Shown: positions 1 to 7,081 of the stretch, piece after piece
Position numbering within the stretch: position 1 is the stretch's first letter
How the letters are laid out: each line of letters begins with the position of its first letter
Source: JBQKLI01 sp012798975
GTDB taxonomy: Bacteria; Bacillota; Clostridia; Tissierellales; Peptoniphilaceae
Direction: 5' to 3'
DNA length: 64,000 nucleotides
Assembly: GCF_052116305.1 (NCBI RefSeq)
Contig: NZ_JBQKLI010000004.1
Coordinates: 1 to 64,000, forward strand
Position numbers and translations under genes: made by a program
The notes under the pieces: model-generated
The model's input: only the letters and a program-made list of their open reading frames with translations
The model's database searches: none
What the model was told of the DNA's origin: nothing

Positions 1-93
1 GTAAACTGGTACAACAATATTAGGATACATTCTTCATTGGGATATTTGAGTCCGGTTGCGTATAGAAGCAAACTTCTTAAGGAAGTTGTCTAG
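1..93 (+). mobile_element. IS3-family transposase, C-terminal end only
   Basis: Frame 1 is open from the window edge to a TAG at 91-93 and gives 30 residues. They include WYNNIRIHSSLGYLSP, which is the characteristic C-terminal end of IS3-family (IS150-like) OrfB transposases. The catalytic DDE residues lie upstream, outside the window, so completeness cannot be judged. The following ~100 bp are non-coding and probably hold the right end of the element, but I could not define the inverted repeat without the left end. It marks the left flank of a block that looks foreign to the rest of the window. Confidence 0.75.
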
Positions 94-233
94 TTTAGTG
101 TTGACAGTCCAGGCATTCAGTTAATTGACATGGTGTACTTAACCAGAAAAATATAAATTAAAATTTACTGGAGTATTAGGTTAAACTTTGTGACCAAATT
201 TTGACTTTATACCAAGCATCAAAAGCATAATAA

Positions 234-280
234 GCCGATAATGTATGATCCTAAATCGTACATTATCGGCTCTGTTTCGT
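234..280. terminator. Strong hairpin in a gene-free stretch (94-517)
   Basis: A perfect 12-bp stem (GCCGATAATGTA at 234-245 with its complement at 259-270) closes a 13-nt loop and is followed by a short T-rich stretch. It probably ends transcription coming from the transposase side. I see no gene between the transposase stop at 93 and the reductase gene ending at 518. The stretch 281-517 is A/T-rich and holds nothing else recognisable. Confidence 0.5.
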
Positions 281-517
281 GTTATCTCAACTAAATTATT
301 TTGCCATAAATTTTTTGGATTAATGATTATTGTTGAAGCTAAAGTTTATAAATTAGAATTGTTAGATTGGTTTTATTTCAAATTTCAGAGTAGTTCAATC
401 TAAATATAGCCATTAACAAACAGCTTGTTGATTTCAATTATTCACTCAAACATTTTCAAAATGATAATGCAACATTCTCTAAAAATATCTTGAAATGATA
501 ATTTAAACTGACAACGA

Positions 518-1324
518 CTATTTTAATCCAGTAAAACTATCAACTTTAATATTCAATTTTTCAATTCCATTTTCCAAAAGAAACTTCTTCATGGTTTCAA
601 CATCTTCAGGTTGACCAGATAAGATATACGTCGCTTTGTTGCCATACTTATCTACAGAATTTTTCAATTGTGTTTGGATTTCATTAAGGTCGTTACTGGT
701 TTCATATGTCAAATTTGTCGTTTTATCTGACAACTTTCTCATTTCTTCATCAAAGATAGTTACTCCCTTATCTAAGTGATTGAGGATTATATCCCGTTTG
801 CCAGCCCACTCTTTAATAATTGGACGTACTGCTGCAATACCAACGTCAGAGGCAAAACAAACAAGTGGTTCTTCACCATCTGCAACAGATAAATGAGAGT
901 CAACCCAGCTTATATCAACCTTACTTCCTGCTAGTAAACTGGTCAAACTTTTCTTATACAGACTACCACTATTGTGTGTCAAAATAAGAATTTCATTTTC
1001 ATCAGGATTGGAAGCTATTGTTAGCCAGCGACTGTTTTGTTTGTTTTTATCACTGCTCATTGTAGCACCGGATACCGCATCGGTAGTTTCTTGATTGCTC
1101 TCCTTAACATCATGTAATGCAAATTGAGCAAAAGAGCCGGCTTTCCATGTCATATTGTCAGGTTTCGTCAAGTGTATTAAGTAAAGGTCACCATTGAGAT
1201 TTTCAATGGATTTAACCGACAAAGTTTGACTACGTCCAAGATAGGTGGTCACACCCCAAGCAATAAGGCATATTGCTACCAAAATAGATATAATAATTAT
1301 CAACATTTTTTTACCTCTTTTCAT
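518..1324 (-). CDS. Membrane-anchored ferredoxin-reductase-like flavoprotein with a DxxSGAT motif
   Basis: 268 residues. One N-terminal membrane segment (about residues 7-28) precedes an FNR-type FAD domain (FAD-contact motif RWLTIAS at 99-105) and a C-terminal NAD-binding domain (CFASDVGIAAVRP, then a YILSGQPEDVETMKKFL segment). The catalytic part should face outside, where it could move electrons between a pyridine nucleotide or quinone-side donor and an acceptor; the partner is unknown. A loop inserted before the FAD motif carries DAVSGAT at residues 82-88, which matches the covalent flavinylation consensus Dxx(S/T)GA(T/S) of ApbE substrates. A GAGG ribosome binding site supports the start. 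It lies 18 bp downstream of a small membrane protein gene, with a TetR operator in front of that gene. Family call is good; flavinylation is an inference. Confidence 0.7.
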   Translation of the reverse strand: MKRGKKMLIIIISILVAICLIAWGVTTYLGRSQTLSVKSIENLNGDLYLIHLTKPDNMTWKAGSFAQFALHDVKESNQETTDAVSGATMSSDKNKQNSRWLTIASNPDENEILILTHNSGSLYKKSLTSLLAGSKVDISWVDSHLSVADGEEPLVCFASDVGIAAVRPIIKEWAGKRDIILNHLDKGVTIFDEEMRKLSDKTTNLTYETSNDLNEIQTQLKNSVDKYGNKATYILSGQPEDVETMKKFLLENGIEKLNIKVDSFTGLK

Positions 1325-1342
1325 TATTTACCTCATTTCGCT

Positions 1343-1690
1343 TCATTTCCAAAATTTAAAAGATAGCCAAAAAGCCAATGCGATAACAGGAATAAAGCCA
1401 ATCACTTTTATTATCAAATCCGTATCGGGCAGACTGTAAATATAAATCATGGTAGTCACTGCTGCCAACCAAATGCCTGCAATTTGCAGGATGGCAGGCA
1501 AGCCGGCAATCATGCACAACCCTATTGCCAGTAAAATCATGCCTCCAGCTGCAAAGGACATAAAATCAGGGCTTGATAAATCAAGTGGCTGTAGCGTAGT
1601 TCCCCATATAATGGCCAAAACACCAATAACGGCGATAGAAATTCCTGTAATACCTAATCCATTCATTTTTTTAACTCCTTGTTTGTTCAT
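1343..1690 (-). CDS. Small four-helix membrane protein, first gene of the reductase operon
   Basis: 115 residues from ATG 1690 (an AAAGGA site precedes it). ATG 1666, preceded by AAGGAG with 8-nt spacing, is an equally good start. Four hydrophobic segments separated by short loops fill nearly the whole protein. I do not recognise the family. It is directly upstream of the membrane-anchored ferredoxin-reductase-like gene and behind a TetR-type palindrome at 1712-1738, so the two genes are probably co-transcribed. A plausible role is a membrane partner or quinone-side anchor for the reductase, but that is inferred only from position. Confidence 0.6.
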   Translation of the reverse strand: MNKQGVKKMNGLGITGISIAVIGVLAIIWGTTLQPLDLSSPDFMSFAAGGMILLAIGLCMIAGLPAILQIAGIWLAAVTTMIYIYSLPDTDLIIKVIGFIPVIALAFWLSFKFWK

Positions 1691-1711
1691 AAAAATATTT
1701 CCTTTCATTAT

Positions 1712-1738
1712 TGAGTGAATATAATATAAATTCATTCA
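1712..1738. promoter_or_regulatory. Probable TetR operator in front of the reductase operon
   Basis: A 27-bp near-palindrome of the form TGAGTGAAT-N9-ATTCATTCA lies just upstream of the first gene of the operon. Both half-sites match the palindrome upstream of the neighbouring tetR gene (2361-2387), differing at one position. This indicates that one regulator controls both transcripts. Confidence 0.65.
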
Positions 1739-1769
1739 TATTTTTGCAAAAAATAAAGAAGTAAATTCT

Positions 1770-2333
1770 TTATTTAAGAACGCCTTTAACGAAGTTAGTT
1801 GCAAGAGTTTCAAGCGTTTGGCTAATATTCGGGAAGTTATCTTCTGTGATGTTCATATCCATGTAGTAAAACAAATTATAAACCTGTAGAATACCTTGAA
1901 TTTGTTCATGTGAACATCCTGCTGCTATCATTCGATTAGTAAAGGTCTCCACTAAAAACTGATGAAAAGGATTTGCTGCTTTGCCTTCTTCCGAGGAATA
2001 ATAGTTATGCAACTCATCAGAAATAGCAGGATTGTACCATTCCATAAGAATTTTATTAGAAGAAATTAAATTTCGTGACAGTTTGAAAAAATGGCTAATA
2101 AGTTCTACCATATCATTTTCCCAATCAATTTCGCTTATAATCGCTTGGCGTACTCGGTTATTCTCATCTACATATACATCTAAAAAAATAGATTCTTTAC
2201 TCTCATAATAGTTATAAAATGAACCTACTGCGACTCCAGCTTGCTTGGCAATCTCTGTAATACCAGTTGCTGTATATCCTTTTTTCGAGAAGAGCTCATA
2301 GCCAGCTGTCTTTAATGCTTGTTTTTTATCCAA
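1770..2333 (-). CDS. TetR-family repressor of the reductase operon
   Basis: 187 residues from TTG 2333, chosen because AGGAGG lies 9 nt upstream. Longer starts would place coding sequence over the operator. Residues about 5-50 form a standard TetR helix-turn-helix (ALKTAGYELFSKKGY, then ITEIAKQAGVAVGSFYNYYESK). The rest is the helical ligand-binding and dimer domain, whose ligand cannot be predicted. A 27-bp palindrome upstream of this gene is repeated in front of the downstream membrane protein-reductase pair, so it very likely represses itself and that operon. Confidence 0.85.
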   Translation of the reverse strand: MDKKQALKTAGYELFSKKGYTATGITEIAKQAGVAVGSFYNYYESKESIFLDVYVDENNRVRQAIISEIDWENDMVELISHFFKLSRNLISSNKILMEWYNPAISDELHNYYSSEEGKAANPFHQFLVETFTNRMIAAGCSHEQIQGILQVYNLFYYMDMNITEDNFPNISQTLETLATNFVKGVLK

Positions 2334-2360
2334 GGTATTAGTCCTCCTATTTTTCACCAG

Positions 2361-2387
2361 TGAATGAATAAATATTTTATTCATTCA
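2361..2387. promoter_or_regulatory. Probable autoregulatory TetR operator
   Basis: A 27-bp palindrome with 12-bp arms (TGAATGAATAAA and its complement around a 3-nt centre) lies just upstream of the tetR ribosome binding site. It shares its half-sites with the palindrome at 1712-1738. Confidence 0.65.
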
Positions 2388-2614
2388 TAGTTTATCAAAT
2401 TAAATGTAAATTGTCAATAGATAACAAAATACTTTGAATCTCCATAGTAGTTAATATAATATATATTGGAACCGAAAAGCGATGGCAGAGTTGAAGACGG
2501 CTCATCTGTGTATCAAGAACAGAAATATGACGAGAAGAAACATTTCGTTACTCGATGAGAAGAATGGGAATTGTAACAAAAACAGATAAAGTCGACAACA
2601 ATATTTTCAACTAT
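2388..2614 (+). other. Gene-free stretch with a possible gene remnant
   Basis: No complete gene is visible. On the + strand, 2460-2558 is open to a TGA and encodes a hydrophilic peptide containing VEDGSSVYQEQKYDEKK with no convincing start or ribosome binding site. It may be the tail of a decayed small gene. I do not recognise a family. Confidence 0.2.
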
Positions 2615-2677
2615 CTTATTTAATAAGTAACAAAAAAGCCAGACTCAATTATTCATTGAGCTGGCTTAATTTATTTT
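2615..2677 (+). repeat. Dispersed repeat copy A with terminator hairpin
   Basis: A short palindrome (2615-2627) and an A-run are followed by a hairpin at 2638-2665 (GCCAGACTCAAT paired with ATTGAGCTGGC, one bulged base) and a T-rich tail. The unit recurs at 4450-4513 with only a few differences. The two copies flank the second TetR-hydrolase operon. The hairpin plus T tract makes it a likely terminator. Confidence 0.7.
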
Positions 2678-2693
2678 GACTAAATAATGTTAT

Positions 2694-2745
2694 TTACAAG
2701 CTAATGAATATTAGCTTATAATTGAGTTGGCTAATGAACATTAGC
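2694..2745 (+). promoter_or_regulatory. Promoter with two TetR-type operators
   Basis: The promoter is TTACAA (2694-2699), a 17-bp spacer, and TATAAT (2717-2722). A 16-bp palindrome, GCTAATGAATATTAGC (2700-2715), fills the spacer. A second, perfect palindrome GCTAATGAACATTAGC sits at 2730-2745, exactly 30 bp downstream and just before the ribosome binding site of tetR. Binding at either site would block RNA polymerase, so autorepression is the expected behaviour. Confidence 0.75.
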
Positions 2746-2760
2746 ATAAGGGGGTATGGA

Positions 2761-3372
2761 ATGAAGACGAAGGAGAAAATTTTAAGAGAATCATTAAAAC
2801 TATTTGCTATGAAGGGTTTCAATGAAATATCACTAAATGAATTAGCAGAAAATGTAGGGATAAAGGCACCAAGCCTTTATAAGCATTATAAAAGTAAACA
2901 AGATATTTTTAGTCACTGCATAGAATATTTTAGATGCCAGTTAGAAGAAAAAAGAGAAAATTTGTCTTTACCAAAAAACGGAGAAAATTCTAAAGTATAT
3001 GCTGATAAAAGTAGGGAAGAAATTATAAATATAGCAATAGATTTATTCAAGTATCATTTATTGGATCCAGTCGCTTCAAACTTCAGGAAGATGCTACTAA
3101 AAGACCGATATAACAATCAAGAAATTGATGATTTATATATGGAAATATTCATTAAATCTCCTATTGAATATCAAAAAATAGTTTTTCAATACCTAATGGA
3201 CAATGATTATTTTATAAAGGATGATGTTCAAACAATGGCCATAAATTTTTATACTCCAATATTTTTTCTAATTCAGAAATATGATACAAATATCGAGTCC
3301 ATTAATGAAGGAGAGAAAGAACTATCAGAAATAATGAACGATTTTTGTGATAGATATGAGGTAAAGAAATGA
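2761..3372 (+). CDS. TetR-family regulator, autoregulated, paired with a hydrolase
   Basis: 203 residues from ATG 2761, preceded by AGGGGG. Residues about 3-50 are a TetR helix-turn-helix (ILRESLKLFAMKGFNEISLNELAENV, then SLYKHYKSKQDIF). The remainder is a helical sensing domain. Its TGA overlaps the ATG of the following alpha/beta hydrolase by 4 nt, so the two are translated together. Tandem palindromes over the promoter indicate autorepression and hence co-regulation of the hydrolase. The ligand may be a lipophilic ester or a product of the hydrolase, but this is a guess. Confidence 0.88.
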   Translation: MKTKEKILRESLKLFAMKGFNEISLNELAENVGIKAPSLYKHYKSKQDIFSHCIEYFRCQLEEKRENLSLPKNGENSKVYADKSREEIINIAIDLFKYHLLDPVASNFRKMLLKDRYNNQEIDDLYMEIFIKSPIEYQKIVFQYLMDNDYFIKDDVQTMAINFYTPIFFLIQKYDTNIESINEGEKELSEIMNDFCDRYEVKK

Positions 3373-4262
3373 AAGTGGTATTTAAATTCATATTGCTTAT
3401 CATATTATTTTATTTATTGTTTATGAAGATTAACATGGATAAATCATTGGAACAAGCGAATAAAAACTTAGAGAAATATGAGCCTAAGATTGCAAATTTA
3501 TCGTACGGAAAAATGGAATATTTAGATAAGGGTGAGGGTGAGATAATCCTTTCTAATCATGGTTTATTTGGAGGATTTGATCAGGGGTATGAAAATATAG
3601 CTAATTTATCAAACAATCTGAGAATAATCGCGCCCTCAAGATTTGGATACTTAAATAGTGATATAAAGGGTGATGGGACTCCTAAAGAACAAGCAAAAGC
3701 ATACGTTGAACTTTTAGACTATTTAAATATAGATAAAGTCTTTATTATGGGAGCTTCAGCTGGAGGAACGCTAGCAATTAGATTTGCCTTAGATTATCCA
3801 GAAAGATGTAAGGGACTGATTTTATATTCATCGGCAATGCCTGAAATGTCAAAAGTTGAAAAAGTGAATTATAAACAGGGGCCACCAGATGTATTAGTTA
3901 ATAACTATCCTATGTACTTATTAAGTCCATTATTCAATAAATTTATGGGAATGGACAAAGATATTATTAAATCGATGTTGCCAATTGATAAGAAAAAAAT
4001 CGGCATAAAATTAGATAGCGAGGTCAATAATCCAGATATGGCAGCCAATTTTGATGATTATAATATTGAATCACTAAAGGTACCTGTCTTGATAATGCAA
4101 GCTGAAGATGACAAACTAACGGATGTAAATAAAATGGTGAATGTATCAAGCAGATTTCCAAATCTTACTATGAAAATATTTAAAAGTGGCGGTCATATGT
4201 TGAGGGGGAATGATGCAGAAGTAAGAAAAACAGTTAATGTATTTATAGAAAATAATAAGTAA
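3369..4262 (+). CDS. Membrane-anchored alpha/beta hydrolase
   Basis: 297 residues with an N-terminal hydrophobic segment (residues 4-22) and then an alpha/beta hydrolase fold. An early SNHGLFGGFDQG segment fits the oxyanion-hole region, and the nucleophile elbow is GASAGG (Ser in the middle). A late Asp in AEDDKLTD and a His in GGHMLRG complete a Ser-Asp-His triad. An esterase or lipase activity on a small ester is likely, acting at the membrane. It overlaps the upstream tetR by 4 nt and shares its promoter. Substrate is unknown. Confidence 0.8.
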   Translation: MKVVFKFILLIILFYLLFMKINMDKSLEQANKNLEKYEPKIANLSYGKMEYLDKGEGEIILSNHGLFGGFDQGYENIANLSNNLRIIAPSRFGYLNSDIKGDGTPKEQAKAYVELLDYLNIDKVFIMGASAGGTLAIRFALDYPERCKGLILYSSAMPEMSKVEKVNYKQGPPDVLVNNYPMYLLSPLFNKFMGMDKDIIKSMLPIDKKKIGIKLDSEVNNPDMAANFDDYNIESLKVPVLIMQAEDDKLTDVNKMVNVSSRFPNLTMKIFKSGGHMLRGNDAEVRKTVNVFIENNK

Positions 4263-4449
4263 TTTTATAAGAGGAGATTAATTTCTATTCTCTAAGATCC
4301 AATGACCGTTATGAATTCAAAAGTAACAAACAAATCCATACAATATTCATAGCAACGGTTGATGGTAAAAAATTAAGTTTATAAATAATAAAAAAATGAA
4401 TTAAGTGACTATCAATTATATAGATTTTATGGAAAAACTTTAAATATAT
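4263..4449 (+). other. Intergenic stretch with a possible gene remnant
   Basis: No full gene. A frame without a start codon, open to TAA near 4383, encodes a peptide including RYEFKSNKQIHTIFIATVDG, which reads like real protein sequence but matches no family I can name. It may be the tail of a deleted gene. Confidence 0.2.
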
Positions 4450-4513
4450 CATATTTAATATGTAACAAAAAAGCCAGACTCAATTATACATTGAGTCTGG
4501 CTTAATTTATTTT
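4450..4513. repeat. Dispersed repeat copy B with terminator hairpin
   Basis: This is the second copy of the unit at 2615-2677. Its hairpin is perfect here: 12-bp arms at 4473-4484 and 4490-4501, loop TATAC, then a T run. The preceding small palindrome (4450-4462) differs from copy A at two positions that remain complementary. The A-run on the left and T-run on the right would let it terminate transcripts from both sides, including the broken membrane gene on the minus strand. Confidence 0.7.
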
Positions 4514-4851
4514 TTTTGATTTGTATTTCGATTAGCTTCAGTTTCGCCTGTTGCAAAGATACTGATTACAATCGATAAAATAATAGCAGTTAGCAAACCA
4601 TCAATGTGAACACCATTGACAAAATTATCGGCCAATTAGATCATAGCAACGTTAACAAAAAGGTTAAAAAGCCCTAAGGTAAGAATCGTTAACAGACATC
4701 CCAATGTTTTTATGATTTTTCCAACTATCCCAGTAGTTATTCCTAGAATAAAAGCAAAAAACAAGGCACTCATAAAGCTTTCAACCGCAATTCCAGGTAG
4801 TATATAGCTCATAATAATCGTGACTAAGGTCGTAATCAATAAATTTCTCAT
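4507..4851 (-). pseudogene. YvlD-like (phage holin family 4) membrane protein, broken by an in-frame stop
   Basis: From ATG 4851 (AGGAGG 5-6 nt upstream) the frame encodes three hydrophobic segments and NLFVNVAMI, then meets TAA at 4638-4636. The same frame continues without further stops as LADNFVNGVHIDGLLTAIIL to a second TAA at 4509-4507. Read through, the product is about 114 residues, the usual length for this family of small membrane proteins of unknown function. The truncated product would be 71 residues and lack the last hydrophobic segment. A single-base nonsense mutation, or a sequencing error, is the simplest explanation. Confidence 0.7.
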
Positions 4852-4920
4852 AATCCGCCTCCTTTTATATAACATATTAATTATATCATTTTTTGTTGAA
4901 AAATTCTAAGTTGAGCTTCA

Positions 4921-5017
4921 TCAAATGAATTATTTATCCAAATTCATTTGATTAATAAATTAGTGAGAAATCCATGGGAAATAATTGTGTCAAAGGATTG
5001 CACACGCAATCCTTTTT
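4921..5017. terminator. Inverted repeat and a second terminator-like hairpin
   Basis: An 11-bp inverted repeat (TCAAATGAATT at 4921-4931 with its complement at 4941-4951) lies upstream of the YvlD-like gene and could be an operator. Further right, GGATTGC-ACAC-GCAATCC (4995-5012) followed by a T6 run is a good Rho-independent terminator in the + direction, although no gene ends just before it. Confidence 0.5.
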
Positions 5018-5128
5018 TGCATTTACGAAAAAATTACAGATGGGCTAAATTTTTATATTAATTTTACGTAATAATTAAATTGGATTGTTAAAGTACAGAT
5101 GTAACAAAAATATTAGGAGGTTTCTTTG

Positions 5129-5842
5129 ATGAAAAAAATTAAAGCGATGTTAGCTCAATTAGTACTATTAGTAGTTAGTGGTGTTGTTGCTCCAAGTCTA
5201 AGTGTTTCAGCTCAAGAAGAATTAACAATTGTTTGGTATCCTAACGAGTCAGGTGCTGATTTAGAATCTTCTCGTGAACAAATCTCTACTTTAATTTCAG
5301 AAGCTACAGGTAAAACAGTTAAAAACTTAACAACAACTGATTACAATATTGCAATTGAAGCAATCGCATCTGGTCAAGGTAACTTAGCTTTCATGGGTGG
5401 ACAAGGATATGTTCAAGCACGTGAATTAAATGAAAAAGTTGAACCTTTAGTAATTGTTTCTGGTAAATCTGGTACTTTAGAAGATGCAGTTTACTATTCA
5501 TGGTTAAACGTATTAGAAGCAAACGCTGAAGAATACAAAAATGATAAAGGCGAATATGTGATTGACAATATCAAAGGCAAAAAAATGTCATTTGTATCTG
5601 AGTCTTCTACTTCAGGTTTTGTAATTCCAACTTCTGGAATGATTGAATATTTTACTGAAGACAAATTAACTCAAGATGATTTATTAGAAGGTGGAGAAGG
5701 TAAATTCTTCTCAGAAGTAATGTTTGGTGGATCTCACCAAGGTTCATTATACAATGTTATCTCTGGTATGGCTGATGTTGCGGCTGCTTGTGATACATGT
5801 GTGATTAACTATGTTGAACCAGCGACGATTAAATGGGAATAA
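5129..5842 (+). CDS. PhnD-type phosphate/phosphonate binding protein, C-terminally truncated
   Basis: 237 residues from ATG 5129 with AGGAGG 8 nt upstream. A signal peptide ends near SVSAQEE. The mature part is a periplasmic-binding-protein fold of the PhnD family: VWYPNESGADLESSREQIS, then the typical YNIAIEAIASGQGNLAFMGG segment, and FVSESSTSGFVIP. Members usually have about 300-340 residues. This one stops after VINYVEPATIKWE, and a terminator follows within 8 bp, so roughly the last 80-100 residues are deleted. No ABC permease or ATPase gene is nearby. Codon use (many GTT, GCT, TTA, AAC) is unlike the genes to the right. It is probably a non-functional leftover of a transferred transporter. 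Confidence 0.75.
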   Translation: MKKIKAMLAQLVLLVVSGVVAPSLSVSAQEELTIVWYPNESGADLESSREQISTLISEATGKTVKNLTTTDYNIAIEAIASGQGNLAFMGGQGYVQARELNEKVEPLVIVSGKSGTLEDAVYYSWLNVLEANAEEYKNDKGEYVIDNIKGKKMSFVSESSTSGFVIPTSGMIEYFTEDKLTQDDLLEGGEGKFFSEVMFGGSHQGSLYNVISGMADVAAACDTCVINYVEPATIKWE

Positions 5843-5846
5843 GATA

Positions 5847-5874
5847 AAAGATCAGCGTCAGCTGGTCTTTTTTT
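5847..5874 (+). terminator. Rho-independent terminator after the truncated phnD-like gene
   Basis: GATCAGC-GTCA-GCTGGTC (5850-5867, one G-T pair) is flanked by A4 on the left and T7 on the right. The change of base and codon use in the window falls at about this point. Confidence 0.75.
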
Positions 5875-5947
5875 ATGTATTTATAAAGGATAAATTAGGG
5901 TACATATATGTAGAAATCTATTAAATATAAGCTCAGGGGATAAAATA

Positions 5948-7081
5948 ATGGACAGAAATAAAAAGAATAATTTATTAAAAAAGATTGGATTAGGAATCGC
6001 AGGGTTTTCTCTTTCTTTTACTGCCTTTATAGCCTTTATTCGAATGGACTATAAGAAAAAGATCCGTATTCAGTCGGAAAACGGGATTCAGGAATGTGGT
6101 TTTAAATCCATCGGCGGAATTATGCAGTATTTTCAGTTTCGAGGGGAAGATGTGAGAAATCCTGTTATACTTTTCCTTCACGGAGGACCAGGAAGCCCTC
6201 ATTCTTTTGTATCCCACCATTATCAGAGGGAACTGGAGAAGGATTATACTTTCGTGAATTGGGATCAGCCCGGCTCCGGCAGAACCTTTTATGCAAATCA
6301 AGAACGATTTAGAACAGATAAAATTACTGTAGATGAAATCTTGAGAGATTTAGATGAAGTAGTGGACTATATCCGAAACCGCTTTCATCAAGACAAGATT
6401 ATTATTATGGGGCATTCTTGGGGATCGGTAATCGGAAGCATATATATACAAGAACATCCTGAGAAAATACGCGCCTATATCGGGCTGGGACAGGTTATCG
6501 ATCCTACTGGAGAAGAAAAGGCAGTTCATGAAGCCATGAGGCAAGCTCATAAAGATGGAAATGAGAAGTATATTAAAGAACTGGGTCTGCTCTTCGATGA
6601 TTTCAACAAAGCAAAGGATATTGGAGAAATTAATGAGAAACAGCTCCTTCGTATTCGAAAAGTGGCGGCCGCATATCTCCCGGAAGAAGAAGTGCGAAAG
6701 GGCCGGGAAATGTTGTGGATGGGGATCAGCTCGCCGGAGATGAACAAAGAAGATTTTAGATGGTATAAAAAAATTCTTATAGAATCAAGGGATTTTGCAG
6801 ATATACAAAGAAATTTAGTGGATTTTCTATTTTTTAAATTTGATATTCGAGAACTGTCTAAAAAATATGAAGTACCGATCTATTATATTTCTGGAACTAG
6901 CGATTGGATAACGCCATTTGTAGCTGTAGAAGAATATATCGAAGAGATCGAAGCTCCAGATAAGAAGTTTGTTTTTGTAAAGGGAGCAGGACACAATGCC
7001 CATGTGGATAATCCAAAAGCCTTTGCAAAGGCAGTACGTTCTCTATTAAACAGAACGAAGAAAGATGAGGGTGAAGAATGA
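5948..7081 (+). CDS. Alpha/beta hydrolase of the prolyl iminopeptidase type, membrane-anchored
   Basis: 377 residues. A hydrophobic segment at about 14-30 anchors the protein. The hydrolase domain has the oxyanion motif HGGPGSPHS typical of prolyl-aminopeptidase-like enzymes, followed by NWDQPGSGRTF and the nucleophile elbow GHSWGS. A late Asp (TSDWITP) and His (GAGHNAH) complete the triad. It probably cleaves N-terminal residues from small peptides or a related amide or ester, outside or at the membrane. The ribosome binding site is modest (AGGGGAT). Its stop overlaps the next gene's ATG by 4 nt, so translation is coupled. Confidence 0.8.
   Translation: MDRNKKNNLLKKIGLGIAGFSLSFTAFIAFIRMDYKKKIRIQSENGIQECGFKSIGGIMQYFQFRGEDVRNPVILFLHGGPGSPHSFVSHHYQRELEKDYTFVNWDQPGSGRTFYANQERFRTDKITVDEILRDLDEVVDYIRNRFHQDKIIIMGHSWGSVIGSIYIQEHPEKIRAYIGLGQVIDPTGEEKAVHEAMRQAHKDGNEKYIKELGLLFDDFNKAKDIGEINEKQLLRIRKVAAAYLPEEEVRKGREMLWMGISSPEMNKEDFRWYKKILIESRDFADIQRNLVDFLFFKFDIRELSKKYEVPIYYISGTSDWITPFVAVEEYIEEIEAPDKKFVFVKGAGHNAHVDNPKAFAKAVRSLLNRTKKDEGEE

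Noticed and set aside
2460..2558. A new small gene in the gap before the second TetR
   Set aside because: There is no start codon with a ribosome binding site; kept only as a possible remnant.
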